From a virus, in the IMG/VR virus record IMGVR_UViG_3300027784_000677, positions 1 through 50,215 of that record: 50,215 nt of DNA. The stretch is one strand, 5' to 3'. The notes under the pieces were generated by a model that made no database searches, was not told the DNA's origin, and saw only the letters and a program-made list of their open reading frames with translations. Numbering within the stretch: position 1 is the first letter of the stretch; each line of letters begins with the position of its first letter. A program made the translations under genes and the position numbers. Positions 48,429 to 50,215 of the stretch are shown here, in pieces.

Positions 48429-49086
48429 CAAGGCCCGCAAACGCGCCTCGGTTTGCCAGTTTCTCGTAGACCCCCGCGTATTCCTCAACTTTGTGGAGGA
48501 TGTCATACTCATAGCGCTGTGTCACCTGCCCTTGCTGTTCAAGTCTGCCAGTGGGCTTGCCTCCGATGAGCTGATACTTCTCCACTCCCTGCGCTATAGC
48601 CCCTATGACGGACTTGAGCCAGTAGCTCTTGGATTCCTTGGATCCAGGCCCCTTCTTGATCGTATCGATCGCGGTCTGGGTCGCCAGTAAGACCATCTCG
48701 GAAAGTTTCTCCTGAATTTCCATTGTCCTGTCCTGGACGGCCTCGCGGACAATCTCCTCGACCTCGTCCTGGTTCTCCTGGATTATGCGCTTGATCTCGT
48801 CGCCCGCCAGGGTATATGCGGCTCCGTCTATTACCGATTTTGCCGCGTCCTCCTTGGTCTTGCCGTTACCCTCGTTGGTGTCGCCCTCGGAGGGAGCAGG
48901 CTGTTTTTGGGATGCCCGCCGAGCATGGCCCCGCTTGAGTTTTTCCCGATTACGGTAGATAATAGACCGCAGGTAGTTGAGCTCGATGCCCGTCTCCTCT
49001 GCGGCCTCTCTATGTGTCTTCCCATCGCGCACCAGTTCGAGCGCTCTATCCTTCTGCTCCTGGGTGTATTTCTGATCGAATGCCAC
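48376..49086 (-). CDS. terS: Terminase small subunit-like protein
   Basis: The 236-residue protein (GTG 49086, GGAGGT seven bases upstream) starts with a helix-turn-helix, YTQEQKDRALELVRDGKTHR followed by EAAEETGIELNYLRSI, then a basic Ala/Lys linker. A long helical middle (DEIKRIIQENQDEVEEIVRE) would form the ring. It recognises DNA for packaging. It is followed directly by terL. Confidence 0.82.
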   Translation of the reverse strand: MAFDQKYTQEQKDRALELVRDGKTHREAAEETGIELNYLRSIIYRNREKLKRGHARRASQKQPAPSEGDTNEGNGKTKEDAAKSVIDGAAYTLAGDEIKRIIQENQDEVEEIVREAVQDRTMEIQEKLSEMVLLATQTAIDTIKKGPGSKESKSYWLKSVIGAIAQGVEKYQLIGGKPTGRLEQQGQVTQRYEYDILHKVEEYAGVYEKLANRGAFAGLDESHDLGESLDTNRTDT

Positions 49087-49208
49087 CTGCTTCACCTCCC
49101 TAAAGAAGATCGCGCCCGCCTCATGGCATGACGCTATCACCATAACTATACCTCATCCACCCTCTCGTGAATATCCTGGCCCGTCAGATGAGTCACAATA
49201 ATCCAGGC

Positions 49209-49217
49209 ATCATAGCA
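49209..49217 (-). promoter_or_regulatory. Extended -10 promoter before the terminase genes
   Basis: Minus strand TGCTATGAT matches TGnTATAAT with one change and starts directly after the stop codon of the zinc-ribbon gene (49225). The rest of 49087-49208 is a leader without an ORF. No good -35 is visible. It may be a late promoter. Confidence 0.45.
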
Positions 49218-49224
49218 TAGCTAT

Positions 49225-49473
49225 TTACTCGAGCATGTAGGGAGGCTCCCTGCGCTTGCCGCGCTTGTCGTCCCGCTTCATGCGGTTTCCCGAGTTGGAG
49301 CTTCCTCCCTTCTTGGAGATCATGTATTTGTAGGCCTGCTCCGATCGCCAGAGAGCCTCCGCTGAGTCTGCCTCAGGATCCGCAAGCAGACGCGCATCAC
49401 ACATGTTGCACTTCCAGGTGTAGCCAGCCCGCTTCTCCTCGAACTGGCCCTCCCCGCACAGTGGACAAATCAT
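49225..49473 (-). CDS. Small zinc-ribbon protein
   Basis: The 82-residue product has MICPLCGEGQF and YTWKCNMCDARLL, a C-x2-C...C-x2-C zinc ribbon, then a helix with ADSAEALWRSEQAYKYMISK and a strongly basic tail. ATG 49473 overlaps the stop codon of the upstream gene (TAATG). It looks like a DNA- or RNA-binding protein and precedes the terminase genes. Confidence 0.72.
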   Translation of the reverse strand: MICPLCGEGQFEEKRAGYTWKCNMCDARLLADPEADSAEALWRSEQAYKYMISKKGGSSNSGNRMKRDDKRGKRREPPYMLE

Positions 49474-49643
49474 TAGCTCGCCTCCTTCATGCGCCTCGCC
49501 AGTTTCCTGGCTCGGCTATCTATCGCCCTCTTCGTCCTCCTCATGTCCTGGTGTAGCTCCTTGGCTATCTCCCAGGGAGTCAGACCCTTCTCCATTGCGA
49601 CGATGATCCTTAGGTCGTCCAATCGGTTCCATTCCCGTCTCAT
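49473..49643 (-). CDS. 56-residue helix-turn-helix protein
   Basis: ATG 49643 has GGGAGGTGAAACCCG directly upstream. The product starts MRREWNRLDDLRIIVAMEKG and continues with LTPWEIAKELHQDMRRTKRA, a three-helix DNA-binding unit with a basic end. It overlaps the C-terminal coding region of the next upstream gene in another frame by 128 bases, so both readings may be used. Likely a small regulator. Confidence 0.65.
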   Translation of the reverse strand: MRREWNRLDDLRIIVAMEKGLTPWEIAKELHQDMRRTKRAIDSRARKLARRMKEAS

Positions 49644-50064
49644 CGGGTTTCACCTCCCTCCAGTTTCGGCCTACCTTCCGCTCCACGAGCCGCACGCGGA
49701 TGTCCTCCTCTATCTCGAACCCCATGTGCTCGCAGGCTTCCCGTATGGCCTGTATTTGATCGGGAGCGCAGTGCGTCTCCCTGGTCATCTGAAGCTCCCG
49801 TATCCTATCCTGCACGCTCTCCCCCAGGTGCTCGTATAGATCCTGCACGATCACCCTTGCGTGGTAGTATAGTGTCTTGAAGCTCCTGTTGGTCGCGCCC
49901 GAATCCGCCCTCCGACGTGCGGCCTGGTATGGTGTCAGGCCCATCTCGATTATCATCTCGGTCATATCCGCCTTGTCGGGATCGCACGGCTGTAACCTGG
50001 CCCACCAGAGATACTGGTCGACCTTCTCCGAATCCGCGGATCGGATCAGCTCCTGTATGTTCAT
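49516..50064 (-). CDS. Hypothetical DNA-associated protein
   Basis: From ATG 50064 (GGAGGTGGGAGAGG upstream) about 182 residues. MNIQELIRSADSEKVDQYLW and EMIIEMGLTPYQAARRRADS suggest a helical DNA-binding region, followed by LYYHARVIVQDLYEHLGESV and helices with IREACEHMGFEIEEDIRV. The last 50 residues are low-complexity and share DNA with the HTH gene at 49473. No family recognised; phage regulators or a small terminase-like role are possible. Confidence 0.6.
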   Translation of the reverse strand: MNIQELIRSADSEKVDQYLWWARLQPCDPDKADMTEMIIEMGLTPYQAARRRADSGATNRSFKTLYYHARVIVQDLYEHLGESVQDRIRELQMTRETHCAPDQIQAIREACEHMGFEIEEDIRVRLVERKVGRNWREVKPDETGMEPIGRPKDHRRNGEGSDSLGDSQGATPGHEEDEEGDR

Positions 50065-50089
50065 CCTCTCCCACCTCCTTCCTGGCTCA

Positions 50090-50098
50090 ATCGTAGCA
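50090..50098 (-). promoter_or_regulatory. Extended -10 promoter after terminator T3
   Basis: Minus strand TGCTACGAT (TGnTAnnAT) lies 26 bases before ATG 50064 and is identical to the site before dpdA. It follows T3, so it would restart transcription. No clear -35. Confidence 0.45.
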
Positions 50099-50154
50099 CA
50101 GCTCGGCACCTTCAGATAATAGCCCTGGCTCATCTCCGTTGCCGACCCCGCACA

Positions 50155-50200
50155 ATAAAAGGAGAGAGTTTTAGGATATCCTAAAACTCTGCCCTTTTAT
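50155..50200 (-). terminator. Palindromic terminator T3
   Basis: A 46-base inverted repeat: ATAAAAGG and CCTTTTAT form the outer arms, AGAGTTTTAGGAT and ATCCTAAAACTCT the inner arms, with only two mismatched pairs. On the minus strand it ends in CCTTTTAT. It closes whatever gene lies beyond the window edge and precedes the promoter at 50090. Confidence 0.82.
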
Positions 50201-50215
50201 AGGCGCGGTTGGACT

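Overview
The window is a contiguous piece of a tailed double-stranded DNA phage genome, or a prophage. Every convincing gene lies on the minus strand, so transcription runs from position 50215 toward 1. The gene set is that of a siphovirus with an HK97-type head: terminase, portal, capsid protease and capsid, a tail tube with no sheath gene, a tape measure, an amidase endolysin and holins. Strong AGGAGG-type ribosome binding sites, frequent GTG and TTG starts, a peptidoglycan amidase with SPOR repeats and a phage-borne SpoIIID homologue all point to an endospore-forming Bacillota host of fairly high GC content. No integrase and no tRNA gene were seen.

Layout in order of transcription. (1) 50.2-39.2 kb: small DNA-binding and zinc-ribbon genes, small and large terminase, portal, a MuF protein with a metallopeptidase-like end, accessory head proteins, a capsid protease with a nested scaffold gene, the major capsid protein and a C2H2 zinc-finger protein. 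(2) 39.1-25.1 kb: connector and tail-completion genes, tail tube, tail-assembly chaperones, tape measure, a tail hub carrying Asp-box motifs, host-binding fibres, then lysis genes. (3) 24.9-15.4 kb: replication and recombination: RuvC-like nuclease, SNF2-type helicase, DUF4326, a MazG-like enzyme, PD-(D/E)XK nuclease, RecA/Sak4-like ATPase, an unexpected FAD-dependent dehydrogenase, an SSB-like protein, a prim-pol primase, a UvrD-like helicase and an excisionase-like regulator. (4) 15.4-6.5 kb: a nucleotide and DNA-modification operon: YhhQ-type transporter, QueF-like and QueD-like tunnel-fold proteins (the latter fused to a deoxyribosyltransferase-like domain), MazG-like, class II ribonucleotide reductase, a DpdA-like guanine transglycosylase, a 3D-domain protein, an adenylosuccinate synthetase homologue (PurA/PurZ family) and a family A DNA polymerase fused to a family 4 uracil-DNA glycosylase. 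Two intrinsic terminators close it. (5) 6.3-0 kb: a leader that looks like a structured RNA, then small genes separated by three hammerhead-ribozyme-like elements, a GHKL ATPase/zincin fusion, SpoIIID, zinc-ribbon proteins and a ThyX-like protein.

The most interesting content is region 4. It encodes import and remodelling of 7-deazaguanine bases plus their insertion into DNA, next to a PurA/PurZ-family enzyme, a MazG-like enzyme and a Pol A. This could mean that guanine, and perhaps also adenine, is chemically altered in this genome. The second point of interest is the set of three type II hammerhead motifs with covarying pseudoknots placed just upstream of start codons. The third is the sporulation regulator carried by the phage. 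A near-identical palindromic terminator follows stop codons at about 25.04, 39.19 and 50.18 kb and divides the window into transcription blocks.
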